The notes under the pieces were generated by a model. The model was not told the DNA's origin. It made no database searches and worked only from the letters and a program-made list of their open reading frames with translations. From contig JANQMU010000101.1 in assembly GCA_028279875.1 (NCBI GenBank), positions 1 to 33,668 of the forward strand: 33,668 nucleotides of DNA. Reading direction: 5' to 3'. This document shows positions 1 to 8,078 of this stretch, piece by piece (within the stretch, counting starts at the first letter, position 1; every line of letters starts with the position of its first letter). Origin of the DNA: Rhizobiaceae bacterium (GTDB lineage Bacteria > Pseudomonadota > Alphaproteobacteria > Rhizobiales > Rhizobiaceae). The position numbers were made by a program, and so were the translations under genes.

Positions 1-77
1 TGCAGCAGCGCTATAACATCATATTATAAACTGCAAATAAAAAATTCACTTGAATTATAGTATCCTTTTGTGTTCCT

Positions 78-100
78 CTCTTTGCCAGGAGGACAAAGAG
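78..100 (+). other. Stem-loop in the leader of the ugp operon
   Basis: CTCTTTG (78-84) can pair with CAAAGAG (94-100) around a 9-nt loop. A second pairing, GGAGGAC (88-94) with GTCCTCC (124-130), shares one base with the first and could compete with it. Positions 1-70 are AT-rich and probably hold the promoter, but I cannot fix -35/-10 boxes with confidence. I see no tandem PHO-box-like repeat of the kind that controls ugp in enterics. A role in regulation is inference. Confidence 0.35.
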
Positions 101-156
101 CGTTTCGAGCCGGTTGGTGTCGTCCTCCCTGAACCAATTTCTATAGGGAGAATGTC

Positions 157-1470
157 ATGAAAAGATTCCTGATGAGTTCATTGATGGCGGGGGCGATGTC
201 TTCGGTTGCGCTGCCGGCTTTCGCGGCCACTGAAATTCAGTTCTGGCACGCCTTTACGGGCCGCCTCGGCGAATTGGTTGCCGAGCAGGTCAAGACATTC
301 AATGAGAGCCAGAGCGATTACAAGGTCGTCGCCTCGCACAAGGGCAACTATTCGGAAACGCTGAACGCCGGCATTGCCGCTTTCCGGGCGCAGGAACAGC
401 CCCATATCCTGATGGTGTTCGAGGTCGGGACCGCCACGATGATGTCGGCCGAGGGCGCCATCAAGCCGGTCTTTGAGGTGATGGCCGAGGCCGGCGCGAA
501 CTTCGATCCCGAAGCCTATATCGGTTCGGTCAAAGGCTATTACACGACACCGGACGGCAAGATGCTGTCATTGCCCTTCAACTCCTCCACGCCCGTTCTG
601 TGGGTCAACAAGGATGCGCTGAAGGAAGCCGGAATCGACCCGGATGTCGATCTCTCCACCTGGCAGAAGGTCGGCGATGTCCTCGACAAGCTGAAGGCCG
701 CCGGCAGCGCCTGCCCGCTGACAACGGCCTGGCAGAGCTGGGTTCATCTGGAAAACCTCTCCGCCTATCACAACACACCCTTTGCGACCAAGGACAACGG
801 CTTCGGCGGGCTCGATACCGAACTGGCGTTCAACGGGCCGGTCCAAGTCACGCACATCCAGACCATGGGCGACTGGGCGAAGGACGGGAAATTCATCTAT
901 AACGGCCGCCGCAATGAAGGCGGCGCCAATTTCCGCGCAGGCGAATGCGCCCTGTACACTGAGAGTTCGGCCGGCTATGCGGGCATCAGCAGCGAGGCCG
1001 AATTCGACTTCGCTGTCCGTCCGTTGCCCTATTGGGAAGGTATCGAGGGCGCCCCGCAAAACACTATAATCGGCGGTGCCTCGCTTTGGGTTATGGAAGG
1101 CCACGAGGCCGATGAGTACAAGGCGGTCGCGGATTTTCTCAACTTCCTGTCTTCGGCGGATATTCAGGCCAAATGGCACCAGAACACCGGCTATCTGCCG
1201 ATTACCGCCGCGGCCGGCGATAAGACCAGGATGATGGGCTTTTACGATGAGAATCCCGGCACCGACATCGCCGTCATCCAGATGACCGCCAAACAGCCGA
1301 CCCCGAACTCAAAGGGGCTGAGGCTGGGCTCGTTTGACCAGATCCGCGGCATCATCGACGAGGAACTGGAGGCCGTCTGGTCCGGAGACAAGACGGCGCA
1401 GGCCGCGCTCGACTCCGCAACCCAGCGCGGCAACCAGCTCCTGCGCCGCTTCGAACAGGCCAACCGGTAA
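157..1470 (+). CDS. ugpB: sn-Glycerol-3-phosphate ABC transporter, periplasmic binding protein (UgpB)
   Basis: This is the periplasmic receptor that captures sn-glycerol-3-phosphate, or glycerophosphodiesters, and delivers it to the UgpAE channel. The 437-aa product begins with a signal peptide (basic MKR, hydrophobic core, cleavage probably after AFA at residue 23). Family 1 binding-protein motifs typical of UgpB follow: IQFWHAFTG at the mature N-terminus and FNSSTPVLWVNKDAL near residue 142. The start is supported by AGGGAG at 145-150. It is the first gene of a five-gene set in the order B-A-E-C-Q. The order and the neighbouring phosphodiesterase favour G3P over other sugars, although related family members bind different ligands. 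Confidence 0.88.
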   Translation: MKRFLMSSLMAGAMSSVALPAFAATEIQFWHAFTGRLGELVAEQVKTFNESQSDYKVVASHKGNYSETLNAGIAAFRAQEQPHILMVFEVGTATMMSAEGAIKPVFEVMAEAGANFDPEAYIGSVKGYYTTPDGKMLSLPFNSSTPVLWVNKDALKEAGIDPDVDLSTWQKVGDVLDKLKAAGSACPLTTAWQSWVHLENLSAYHNTPFATKDNGFGGLDTELAFNGPVQVTHIQTMGDWAKDGKFIYNGRRNEGGANFRAGECALYTESSAGYAGISSEAEFDFAVRPLPYWEGIEGAPQNTIIGGASLWVMEGHEADEYKAVADFLNFLSSADIQAKWHQNTGYLPITAAAGDKTRMMGFYDENPGTDIAVIQMTAKQPTPNSKGLRLGSFDQIRGIIDEELEAVWSGDKTAQAALDSATQRGNQLLRRFEQANR

Positions 1471-1493
1471 CCTCCGCCGGATTTGGCATGGCT

Positions 1494-1519
1494 GGCGGCG
1501 ATGGCTGCAATTCGCCGCC
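1494..1519 (+). other. Intercistronic stem-loop between ugpB and ugpA
   Basis: GGCGGCGA (1494-1501) and TCGCCGCC (1512-1519) form a perfect 8-bp GC-rich stem with a 10-nt loop in the 83-bp gap after the binding-protein gene. No T-run follows, so it is not an obvious terminator. Such hairpins after binding-protein genes often protect the 3' end of the upstream message and keep the receptor in excess of the permease. That role is inferred here. Confidence 0.5.
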
Positions 1520-1553
1520 GGTCAACCCATCCAACTGAACTGGCGCCACCGCG

Positions 1554-2435
1554 ATGGAAAAACGGGTCACCTTCAAGGGCTGGATGCTGCCGCTTTGCCT
1601 GGTTTTTCCGCAGGTTCTGATATCGGGCGTTTTCTTTTTCTATCCGGCCGGCCAGGCCATCTGGCAATCGCTTTTCATTCCCGATCCCTTCGGCCTGTCG
1701 GCCCAGTTCGTCGGGCTGGGCAATTTCGAATTCCTGCTGGGTGACCCCTACTACCGGGCATCGTTCGTCACCACGGCGATATTCTCCACGCTGGTAACCC
1801 TTGTTTCCATGGTTCCGGCACTGTTCCTGGCGGTTCTCGCGGATCGTCTGATCAAGGGCGCCGGAACCTACCGGACCCTGATCATCTGGCCCTATGCGGT
1901 CGCGCCGGCCGTTGCCGGGGTTCTCTGGCTGTTCATGTTCAATACGCGGGTCGGCGTGATCTCCTGGTATCTCGGCCAGCTCGGCTATGACTGGAACCAC
2001 GTGCTCGATCCGCACGAGGCCATGGGTCTCGTCGTCGTGGCGTCGGCATGGGGCCGCATCAGCTATAACTTCTTGTTCTTCTTTGCCGCGCTGCAGGCCG
2101 TTCCGAGATCGGTCATCGAAGCGGCGGCCATCGACGGCGCCCGTTTCTGGCGCCGGTTTTTCACCATCGTTCTGCCCCTGCTGTCGCCGACCACCTTCTT
2201 CCTGCTGGTCGTCAATGTCGTCTATTCGTTCTTCGAGACCTTCGGCGTTATCCACACCATCACGTCGGGTGGCCCGCAGCAGGCGACGACGATCCTGGTC
2301 TACAAGGTCTTTTCCGACGGCTTTGTCGGACAGGATCTCGGCTCGTCCGCCGCGCAGTCGGTCATCCTGCTCATCGTGGTGGGTGCCCTGACGGTCCTGC
2401 AGTTCAAATTCGTCGAAAAGCGGGTACATTACTGA
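1554..2435 (+). CDS. ugpA: sn-Glycerol-3-phosphate ABC transporter permease (UgpA)
   Basis: Inner-membrane permease of the MalF type, one half of the channel that passes glycerol-3-phosphate. The 293-aa protein starts MEKRVTFKGW, as UgpA proteins commonly do. It has about six hydrophobic segments and the EAA cytoplasmic loop near residues 189-210 (EAAAIDGA, then a conserved LP), which contacts the ATPase. No strong Shine-Dalgarno precedes the ATG, so translation may be modest. It ends in a TGATG overlap with ugpE, which indicates translational coupling. Confidence 0.88.
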   Translation: MEKRVTFKGWMLPLCLVFPQVLISGVFFFYPAGQAIWQSLFIPDPFGLSAQFVGLGNFEFLLGDPYYRASFVTTAIFSTLVTLVSMVPALFLAVLADRLIKGAGTYRTLIIWPYAVAPAVAGVLWLFMFNTRVGVISWYLGQLGYDWNHVLDPHEAMGLVVVASAWGRISYNFLFFFAALQAVPRSVIEAAAIDGARFWRRFFTIVLPLLSPTTFFLLVVNVVYSFFETFGVIHTITSGGPQQATTILVYKVFSDGFVGQDLGSSAAQSVILLIVVGALTVLQFKFVEKRVHY

Positions 2436-3304
2436 TGGCGGCGACCGTGAAAGAGCCGGCCCCCGGCATGGTCGAAAAGCGCGGCCACACCCTCTGGCTG
2501 ACGCATGTATTCATGATCCTGGGCGTGTTGATCGTCTTCTTTCCGATCTGGCTGGCCTTTGTCGCCTCGACGGTGACGCAGCCTGAAATCGTTTCGCCGC
2601 CGATGCCGCTCCTGCCGGGCCCGCATTTCTTCGACAATTACCGCGAGGCCCTGGTCTCCGGTGTCAACGTGCCGGTGGCGACCATGCTGGTCAATTCGCT
2701 GATCATGGCGGTCGGCATTGCCGTCGGAAAAATCGCCATCTCGCTGCTTTCGGCCTTTGCCATCGTCTATTTCCGCTTTCCGGGCCGGACGACCTTTTTC
2801 TGGATGATCTTCATCACCCTCATGCTGCCGGTTGAGGTCAGAATCGTCCCCACCTATGAGGTGGTTGCCGGGTTTGGCATGCTCAACAGCTATTCCGGAT
2901 TGATCTTTCCGCTGATCGCCTCGGCGACGGCGACCTTTCTGTTCCGCCAGTTCTTCCTGACCATTCCGGATGAGCTCGCCGAAGCGGCGCGGGTCGACGG
3001 TGCCCGGCCCATGCGGTTTTTCCTCGATATCATCTTGCCGATGAGCCGCACCAATATCGCGGCGCTGTTCGTGATCCTCTTCATCTATGGCTGGAATCAG
3101 TATCTGTGGCCGCTGCTGATCACCACCGACCCTGAGATGAATACCATCGTCATGGGCATCAAGCAGATGTTCCCGTCCGGTGACGATACGGCCGACTGGC
3201 CGGTGATCATGGCGACCTCGATCCTGGCCATGGTGCCGCCGGTCATTGTCGTGATCTCGATGCAGAAACTCTTTATCCGCGGCCTTGTGGACAGTGAGAA
3301 ATAG
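2435..3304 (+). CDS. ugpE: sn-Glycerol-3-phosphate ABC transporter permease (UgpE)
   Basis: Second inner-membrane permease, MalG type, forming the heterodimeric channel with UgpA. The 289-aa product has about six membrane segments and an EAA loop (ELAEAARVDGA) near residues 180-190, followed by the usual LP. The ATG shares bases with the ugpA stop codon (TGATG), so the two permeases are probably made in equal amounts. The ATPase gene starts 3 bp after its stop. Length and order match the family. Confidence 0.88.
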   Translation: MAATVKEPAPGMVEKRGHTLWLTHVFMILGVLIVFFPIWLAFVASTVTQPEIVSPPMPLLPGPHFFDNYREALVSGVNVPVATMLVNSLIMAVGIAVGKIAISLLSAFAIVYFRFPGRTTFFWMIFITLMLPVEVRIVPTYEVVAGFGMLNSYSGLIFPLIASATATFLFRQFFLTIPDELAEAARVDGARPMRFFLDIILPMSRTNIAALFVILFIYGWNQYLWPLLITTDPEMNTIVMGIKQMFPSGDDTADWPVIMATSILAMVPPVIVVISMQKLFIRGLVDSEK

Positions 3305-3307
3305 ACG

Positions 3308-4363
3308 ATGGCAACGGTTGAGCTCGAAGACGTCAAGAAGCGATTTGGTCTCACAAAGGTGATCCACGGCGTGAGTGTCGACATCAGGGACGGCGAATTC
3401 ATCGTCATTGTGGGGCCATCCGGCTGCGGCAAATCCACCCTTCTGCGCATGGTTGCCGGCCTCGAATCCGTCAGTGAAGGCGAGGTCCGGATCGACGGTG
3501 TCCGGGTCAATGAAAAGGAACCGATGGACCGCGATATCGCCATGGTATTCCAGAACTATGCACTCTATCCGCATATGTCGGTGCGCCAGAACATGGCCTA
3601 CAGCCTGAGGATCGCCGGCGTCTCCAAGGCGGAGATGGAGAGCAAGGTTCACAAGGCCGCGACGCTCCTGCAACTGGAGCCCTATCTCGACCGAAAGCCG
3701 AAACAACTGTCCGGCGGTCAGCGCCAGCGGGTCGCCATGGGACGGGCCATCGTTCGCGAACCGGCCGTCTTCCTGTTCGATGAACCGCTGTCGAACCTCG
3801 ATGCCAAGCTGCGCGTCCAGATGCGTCTGGAAATCCGCGAATTGCAGTCGAATCTCGGCATCACATCGCTCTATGTGACCCATGACCAGGTCGAGGCGAT
3901 GACCATGGCGGACCGGATGATCGTCATGAATGCCGGCGTGGCGGAACAGATCGGCACACCGCTTGATGTCTATGAACGTCCGCAGACCCTGTTTGCCGCC
4001 CAGTTCATCGGCAGCCCGTCCATGAACATTGTCGACGGTACGGCCGCCGAAGGGCAGGTGACATTGGAAAATGGCGCTGGGCTCGCCTGCCGCTGCCATC
4101 ATCGGGGCGATGCCATGATCGGGATACGCCCGGAGCACACCGTGCTGGACGACGACGGCCCGCTGCATTTACAGGTCAGTTTTGCCGAGCCGCTCGGTGC
4201 GAATACGCTGCTTCACGGACGCCTTGAAGGCTCGGACAAGGCGTTTACCGCAAGCCTGCCGGGCGTCCACACGGTCCCGGCCGCCCATGAGATCGTCAGA
4301 TTGTCCGTCGACCCGGACAATATCCATGTGTTTGACAGGGAAACCGAACGGCGGGTCGATTGA
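3308..4363 (+). CDS. ugpC: sn-Glycerol-3-phosphate ABC transporter ATP-binding protein (UgpC)
   Basis: Cytoplasmic ATPase that powers the UgpAE channel. The 351-aa protein has Walker A GPSGCGKST (36-44), a Q-loop at FQNYALYPHM (81-90), the signature LSGGQ (134-138), Walker B ending in Asp158-Glu159, and a switch His in VTHDQ. The C-terminal third is a TOBE/MalK-type regulatory domain, as expected for this subfamily. In enteric UgpC that domain can sense transport state or phosphate, but whether it does so here is unknown. It overlaps the phosphodiesterase gene by TGATG. Confidence 0.9.
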   Translation: MATVELEDVKKRFGLTKVIHGVSVDIRDGEFIVIVGPSGCGKSTLLRMVAGLESVSEGEVRIDGVRVNEKEPMDRDIAMVFQNYALYPHMSVRQNMAYSLRIAGVSKAEMESKVHKAATLLQLEPYLDRKPKQLSGGQRQRVAMGRAIVREPAVFLFDEPLSNLDAKLRVQMRLEIRELQSNLGITSLYVTHDQVEAMTMADRMIVMNAGVAEQIGTPLDVYERPQTLFAAQFIGSPSMNIVDGTAAEGQVTLENGAGLACRCHHRGDAMIGIRPEHTVLDDDGPLHLQVSFAEPLGANTLLHGRLEGSDKAFTASLPGVHTVPAAHEIVRLSVDPDNIHVFDRETERRVD

Positions 4364-5325
4364 TGCGGGCGCCGACATTTGACCAATTGCGCCGCGGTTC
4401 CGGTCACATCCACATCCATGGACATCGCGGCGCGCGCGGGATCATGCCTGAGAACACCATGGAAGGGTTTCGGTTCACCCTCGATATCGGCATCCGCATC
4501 ATCGAACTGGATGTTCTGCTGACATCGGACGGCACGCCGGTCCTGACCCATAATCCGCATCTGATGCCCTATTCCACCCGGACGGAAGACGGCGCTTGGC
4601 TTGCGGGCGAGGGGCCCCTGGTTCTTGAAACGCCCTTTGCCGATCTCAGTCGGTTCGACGTCGGCGGGTTGCGGCCGGGATCGGACTATGGTGCGCGCTA
4701 CCCGGACCAGGCTTTCATGCATGGCCTCAAAATCCCGCCTTTTGACGCGCTTTGCGCCCTGATCAATGAAGCGGGCAACGAGGATGTCTGGCTCAATATC
4801 GAGATCAAGTCCGATCCGCGCTTTCCGCAGAAGACGCCGCCTGTCCCATTATTCGTCGAGCGCGTTCTCCAGGTGATCTTCGACCACGGGCTCGACAACC
4901 GCATTATTCTCCAGTCCTTTGACTGGCGCATCCTGCATGAATGCGCGCGCCAGGCCGCCGACATTCCACGGTCCTATCTGACCTATCTGCCGAAACCGGA
5001 CGCACCCATGGCCGTCAATATCCATGAAGGCTCGCCGTGGATGGACGGGATCAGCCTCGCCGCGCACGGCAACAGCCTGCCGGCGCTGATTGCGGCCGAT
5101 GGTGGACGGGTGTGGAGCCCCTATTTTCAGGACCTGAACGCCACCGATCTGTCTGCTGCGCAGGAGAACGATCTTGTCGTCAATGTCTGGACCGTCAACG
5201 AGACGGCCGACATTGACCACATGATCGATCTCGGTGTCGACGGAATCATCACCGATTACCCCGGGCGGGCCCAACGCCGTCTGCTGGAACGCGGCCTGAC
5301 ATGGCAATTGACGGAAACCGGATGA
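4363..5325 (+). CDS. ugpQ: Cytoplasmic glycerophosphodiester phosphodiesterase (UgpQ-like)
   Basis: Hydrolyses glycerophosphodiesters (for example glycerophosphocholine) to sn-glycerol-3-phosphate and an alcohol. The 320-aa protein has the GDPD TIM-barrel signature: His21-Arg22 in HGHRGARG, PENT at 29-32, Glu48 and Asp50 in IELD, and His63. These are the expected catalytic and metal residues. No signal peptide is present, so it should act in the cytoplasm on imported diesters. The ATG at 4363 overlaps the ugpC stop (TGATG); an in-frame TTG at 4360 is a less likely start. It is somewhat longer than E. coli UgpQ. Its place directly behind the transporter implies uptake followed by intracellular hydrolysis. 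Confidence 0.87.
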   Translation: MRAPTFDQLRRGSGHIHIHGHRGARGIMPENTMEGFRFTLDIGIRIIELDVLLTSDGTPVLTHNPHLMPYSTRTEDGAWLAGEGPLVLETPFADLSRFDVGGLRPGSDYGARYPDQAFMHGLKIPPFDALCALINEAGNEDVWLNIEIKSDPRFPQKTPPVPLFVERVLQVIFDHGLDNRIILQSFDWRILHECARQAADIPRSYLTYLPKPDAPMAVNIHEGSPWMDGISLAAHGNSLPALIAADGGRVWSPYFQDLNATDLSAAQENDLVVNVWTVNETADIDHMIDLGVDGIITDYPGRAQRRLLERGLTWQLTETG

Positions 5326-5335
5326 CAATGTGACG

Positions 5336-5356
5336 CCGGCGGGATGATCGCGCCGG
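5336..5356 (+). terminator. Weak terminator-like hairpin after ugpQ
   Basis: CCGGCG (5336-5341) pairs with CGCCGG (5351-5356) around a 9-nt loop, 10 bp after the ugpQ stop. No T-run follows, so intrinsic termination is doubtful. The position makes a 3'-end or attenuating role possible. Confidence 0.3.
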
Positions 5357-5386
5357 ATCCGAAATGCTGGTTGTCGACTGTCCGAG

Positions 5387-5409
5387 ACCAATGCATGACA
5401 GGCATTGGT
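5387..5409 (+). promoter_or_regulatory. Perfect inverted repeat upstream of the first gntR gene
   Basis: ACCAATGC (5387-5394) and GCATTGGT (5402-5409) are exact reverse complements separated by 7 bp. The element sits 10 bp upstream of the GTATAC-type site and about 50 bp before the regulator start. It could be a hairpin ending the ugp transcript (a weak T-rich stretch follows at 5419-5423) or an operator for another regulator. The sequence alone does not decide. Confidence 0.4.
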
Positions 5410-5418
5410 TGAATACGG

Positions 5419-5436
5419 TTTTTGGTATACAAAAAA
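5419..5436 (+). promoter_or_regulatory. Putative GntR operator (GTATAC core) upstream of gntR
   Basis: TTTTTGGTATACAAAAAA is a palindrome with a single mismatched pair, centred on GTATAC at 5425-5430. FCD-type GntR regulators commonly bind short palindromes of the TNGTATACNA kind. It lies about 25 bp before the likely start of the regulator gene, suggesting autoregulation. The same core recurs before the transporter operon and the M81 gene. Binding is inferred. Confidence 0.55.
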
Positions 5437-5460
5437 GCGAACCAGCGGAGATTTTTGAGA

Positions 5461-6168
5461 ATGGACACGAAGCCTGCCACCGTCTTGCCTGCCAGATCGG
5501 ATCATCTTTACGAGCAGATTCACGAAATCCTGTGGGACAAGATCCTTCGCCAGGAAATCGTGCCGAAGCAGCGGTTGAAGGACAGCGAATGGGCAAAGCA
5601 TCTGGGCGTCAGCCGGACGCCGGTCCGCGAGGCAATGCGCAAAATGCAGCAGGAAGGGATACTTCTGCCGCTGACGCAGGGTGGATATGAAGTTCGAAAT
5701 CCGTCTGAAAAGGACCTCAGGGGGCTGTACAGTTGCCGCGCGGCACTGGAGGCGCTCGCGGCAAAGGAAGCGACACCCAACACCGGGAAAAAAGACCTTC
5801 GAACACTTGAACTGATTCTGCAGCGCACGGATTCAGCCCTGGATTCGGGGGATCTGGACGCGATATTCGAGCTGAACACACAGTTTCACAAGACGATTAT
5901 CGATCTGAGCGACAACCAGCACCTGAAGTCCTTGTGCGATACGCTTCGGCGTCTGATCCTCTTTTATCGTGCCGCATTGCTGAACAAGGTGAAGGACGGC
6001 ACTAGGGATCGCGGCGCCTACATCCAGCGGCTGACAAAAAAGAACCGCGAACACGGCGATATCGTCAAAGCCATCGCGGCTGGCGATGCGACCGGGGCGT
6101 CGGTCCTGATGGAGCAACACACGCTGTCGGTCGCCAACCAGATGGAGAACGAAGTTCAGGAGGAATGA
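5461..6168 (+). CDS. GntR-family transcriptional regulator, FCD type
   Basis: DNA-binding regulator, probably ligand-responsive. The 235-aa protein has an N-terminal winged helix (about residues 15-80, with the family motif SRTPVREAMRKM) and a C-terminal all-helical FCD ligand domain (about 90-220, with QFHKTI). I chose the ATG at 5461, preceded by GGAG. A TTG at 5422 in the same frame would translate through the putative operator and has no ribosome site. It is upstream of, and co-directional with, a peptide-type ABC transporter. GTATAC palindromes occur at its own promoter and at the transporter and M81 promoters, so it is the likely local regulator of all three. The ligand is unknown. Confidence 0.85.
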   Translation: MDTKPATVLPARSDHLYEQIHEILWDKILRQEIVPKQRLKDSEWAKHLGVSRTPVREAMRKMQQEGILLPLTQGGYEVRNPSEKDLRGLYSCRAALEALAAKEATPNTGKKDLRTLELILQRTDSALDSGDLDAIFELNTQFHKTIIDLSDNQHLKSLCDTLRRLILFYRAALLNKVKDGTRDRGAYIQRLTKKNREHGDIVKAIAAGDATGASVLMEQHTLSVANQMENEVQEE

Positions 6169-6245
6169 GCCGGCCCGGTTCCATAGCCCTGCAGGCAAGA
6201 AGAATGCGCCCTTGAGGCCATAAAATGACCCGGCCCTGCAAAAAG

Positions 6246-6263
6246 TAGTATACAGTATACCAT
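6246..6263 (+). promoter_or_regulatory. Tandem GTATAC sites upstream of the peptide-type transporter operon
   Basis: GTATAC occurs twice (6249-6254 and 6256-6261) within TAGTATACAGTATACCA, about 100 bp before the binding-protein gene. The two cores are offset by 7 bp, so two dimers could not bind both at once. One site may be the operator while the other overlaps a -10 box. The site is inferred to be the operator of the adjacent GntR regulator. Confidence 0.5.
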
Positions 6264-6361
6264 TTTGACGATACCCTTGTCCGCGGTCGTTGAGCCGGGC
6301 ATTGCTGCGAGCAGTAACCGATGTCCGGGAAATTGACGGCGCCAGACAAGGGAGTTGAGAA

Positions 6362-7951
6362 ATGAACGACATCGGTAAAGCGATCATGGTGGCCGCATTT
6401 GTGACGGTGGCCGCATTGTCGAGGCCGTCCGCGGCGACAGCGGAAACCACGCTGAACTTTGTCCCATCCGCGGATCTGCAGGTTCTGGACCCGGTCGTGT
6501 CCTCGGCAGCGATCACCAAGAACCACGGATACATGATCTACGACACGCTGTTTGGCGTGGATTCAGAGGGCGCCGTTCAGCCGCAAATGCTGGACCATTA
6601 TGATATCTCAGAGGATGGACTCACCTACACCTTCACATTGCGTGAGGGCCTGAAATGGCATGACGGAGGTCCGGTGACGGCGGCTGATGTGGTCGCGTCC
6701 CTTAATCGCTGGGCCGCAAGGGATGGTACGGCGAAGATTCTCTTCAGCCGCATTGTGGATATCGGCACAGTCGACGACCGAACGTTTAAATTCGTCTTGA
6801 AGGAGCCTTTCGGTGCAGCGATCGATGTGCTGGCGAAAGGGTCGGGCAGGATTCCGTTCATCATGCCGGAGAGAGTGGCGAAGACCGATCCGAAGGAGCA
6901 GATCACCGAGTTCGTCGGATCGGGTCCGTTTGTCTTCGTCGAATCCGAATGGATACCCGGCAACAGGGTTGTCTATCGGAAAAACGAGAACTATGCCGCA
7001 AGAACCGAGCCGGCAAGCGGCACCGCCGGTGGAAAAAATGTCAATCTGGACCGGGTCATATGGAAAGTCCTTCCCGACCAGCAATCCGCGGTCTCAGCGA
7101 TCCAGGCCGGCGAAATCGATCTGTGGGCAAGCCCGCCGCTGGACCTGCTGCCGATTCTCGAGGCCGATCCGAACATCAATCTGGTGAACCACGATACCAC
7201 CGGCTACTACGGTTATCTGGTCCCCAATCACAGCAACCCGCCCTTCGACAATCCCAAGGCGCGTGAGGCGCTGGCCTGGCTCACGGATCAGGCCAATATC
7301 ATGCTGGCCATGGTTGGCAGCGCGGATCGCGGCACGTCGTGTGCGTCGATCTTCACCTGTGGTACGTTGATGAGCACCGATGTCTCAAACGAAGCGATCA
7401 CCGGCGTCGATGTCGAAAAGGCGCGCGCCCTTTTCGAGGAAGCCGGCTGGGACCCGGCGACACCGATTGTCCTGCTCGATCCGGCCGACCTGCCTGCAGC
7501 GCATGCCGCAACGCTGGTGACGGCGCAGGCACTCAGGAACATCGGTCTGACGGCCGATGTGCAGGTGATGGACTGGGCGACCTTGACCAATCGCCGCAAG
7601 AGCACGAAGCCGTCGAGCGAGGGCGGATGGGACATCTTCGTCACCTATGGAAGCGGCCTGTCGAAGAGCAATCCGCTCTTCCATTCGAGCTACTCCGCCA
7701 GCTGCGACAAGCCCTGGTGGTCCTATGCATGTGACGATGAACTGGAAGATCTTCGCGCTCAGTGGGCGCTCGCAGAAACGCTTGAGGAAAAACAGCAGGT
7801 GGCGGAAGACTACCAGCGGCGGGCCTTTTCCATCTACAGCCCCTGGCTGCCGCTGGGCCAATGGACGCAGCCCATGGCGGCGCGCGGCAATGTGTCCGGG
7901 ATCCTTGAAAGCGGAACCTACCAGGCATTCTGGAACATCGAGAAGCAGTAG
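6362..7951 (+). CDS. Peptide/nickel/opine-type ABC transporter substrate-binding protein (family 5)
   Basis: Periplasmic receptor for an oligopeptide-type importer. The 529-aa precursor has an N-terminal hydrophobic signal sequence with a likely cleavage site after ATA near residue 28. The mature part has the SBP family 5 pattern (YTFTLREGLKWHDG near residue 86, then TAADVVASLNRW). The length suits DppA/OppA proteins. GGGAG precedes the ATG. It heads an operon with two permeases and a fused ATPase. The substrate cannot be read from sequence. The neighbouring M81 peptidase, RidA and PrpF genes suggest a small peptide, a modified amino acid or an amide-containing compound. Confidence 0.87.
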   Translation: MNDIGKAIMVAAFVTVAALSRPSAATAETTLNFVPSADLQVLDPVVSSAAITKNHGYMIYDTLFGVDSEGAVQPQMLDHYDISEDGLTYTFTLREGLKWHDGGPVTAADVVASLNRWAARDGTAKILFSRIVDIGTVDDRTFKFVLKEPFGAAIDVLAKGSGRIPFIMPERVAKTDPKEQITEFVGSGPFVFVESEWIPGNRVVYRKNENYAARTEPASGTAGGKNVNLDRVIWKVLPDQQSAVSAIQAGEIDLWASPPLDLLPILEADPNINLVNHDTTGYYGYLVPNHSNPPFDNPKAREALAWLTDQANIMLAMVGSADRGTSCASIFTCGTLMSTDVSNEAITGVDVEKARALFEEAGWDPATPIVLLDPADLPAAHAATLVTAQALRNIGLTADVQVMDWATLTNRRKSTKPSSEGGWDIFVTYGSGLSKSNPLFHSSYSASCDKPWWSYACDDELEDLRAQWALAETLEEKQQVAEDYQRRAFSIYSPWLPLGQWTQPMAARGNVSGILESGTYQAFWNIEKQ

Positions 7952-7989
7952 CGGCCGGGGCAAGCGCCTTCTGGAACAGCAAATTCGGG

Positions 7990-8018
7990 ACGGTGACCGG
8001 ACAGGTTTCGGACACCGT
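7990..8018 (+). other. Intercistronic stem-loop after the family 5 binding-protein gene
   Basis: ACGGTG (7990-7995) pairs with CACCGT (8013-8018). Inside this, CCG and CGG extend the stem after a single A/A mismatch. The element sits in the 127-bp gap between the binding-protein and first permease genes and has no T-run. As in the ugp operon, a role in uncoupling receptor and permease expression is inferred. Confidence 0.4.
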
Positions 8019-8078
8019 TCTTCTGTAATCCAATAGCAACTCGCTCTGGTAGGCCTGGCAAAAAGTGAACAGTCCAAA

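Noticed and set aside
2429..4168. 579-codon minus-strand open frame opposite ugpE/ugpC
   Set aside because: It is antisense to two well-supported transporter genes. The translation is rich in His, Asp and Arg without any domain signal.
5422..5460. Upstream TTG start for the first GntR protein
   Set aside because: It would translate the putative operator and lacks a ribosome site. The ATG at 5461 gives a normal GntR N-terminus.
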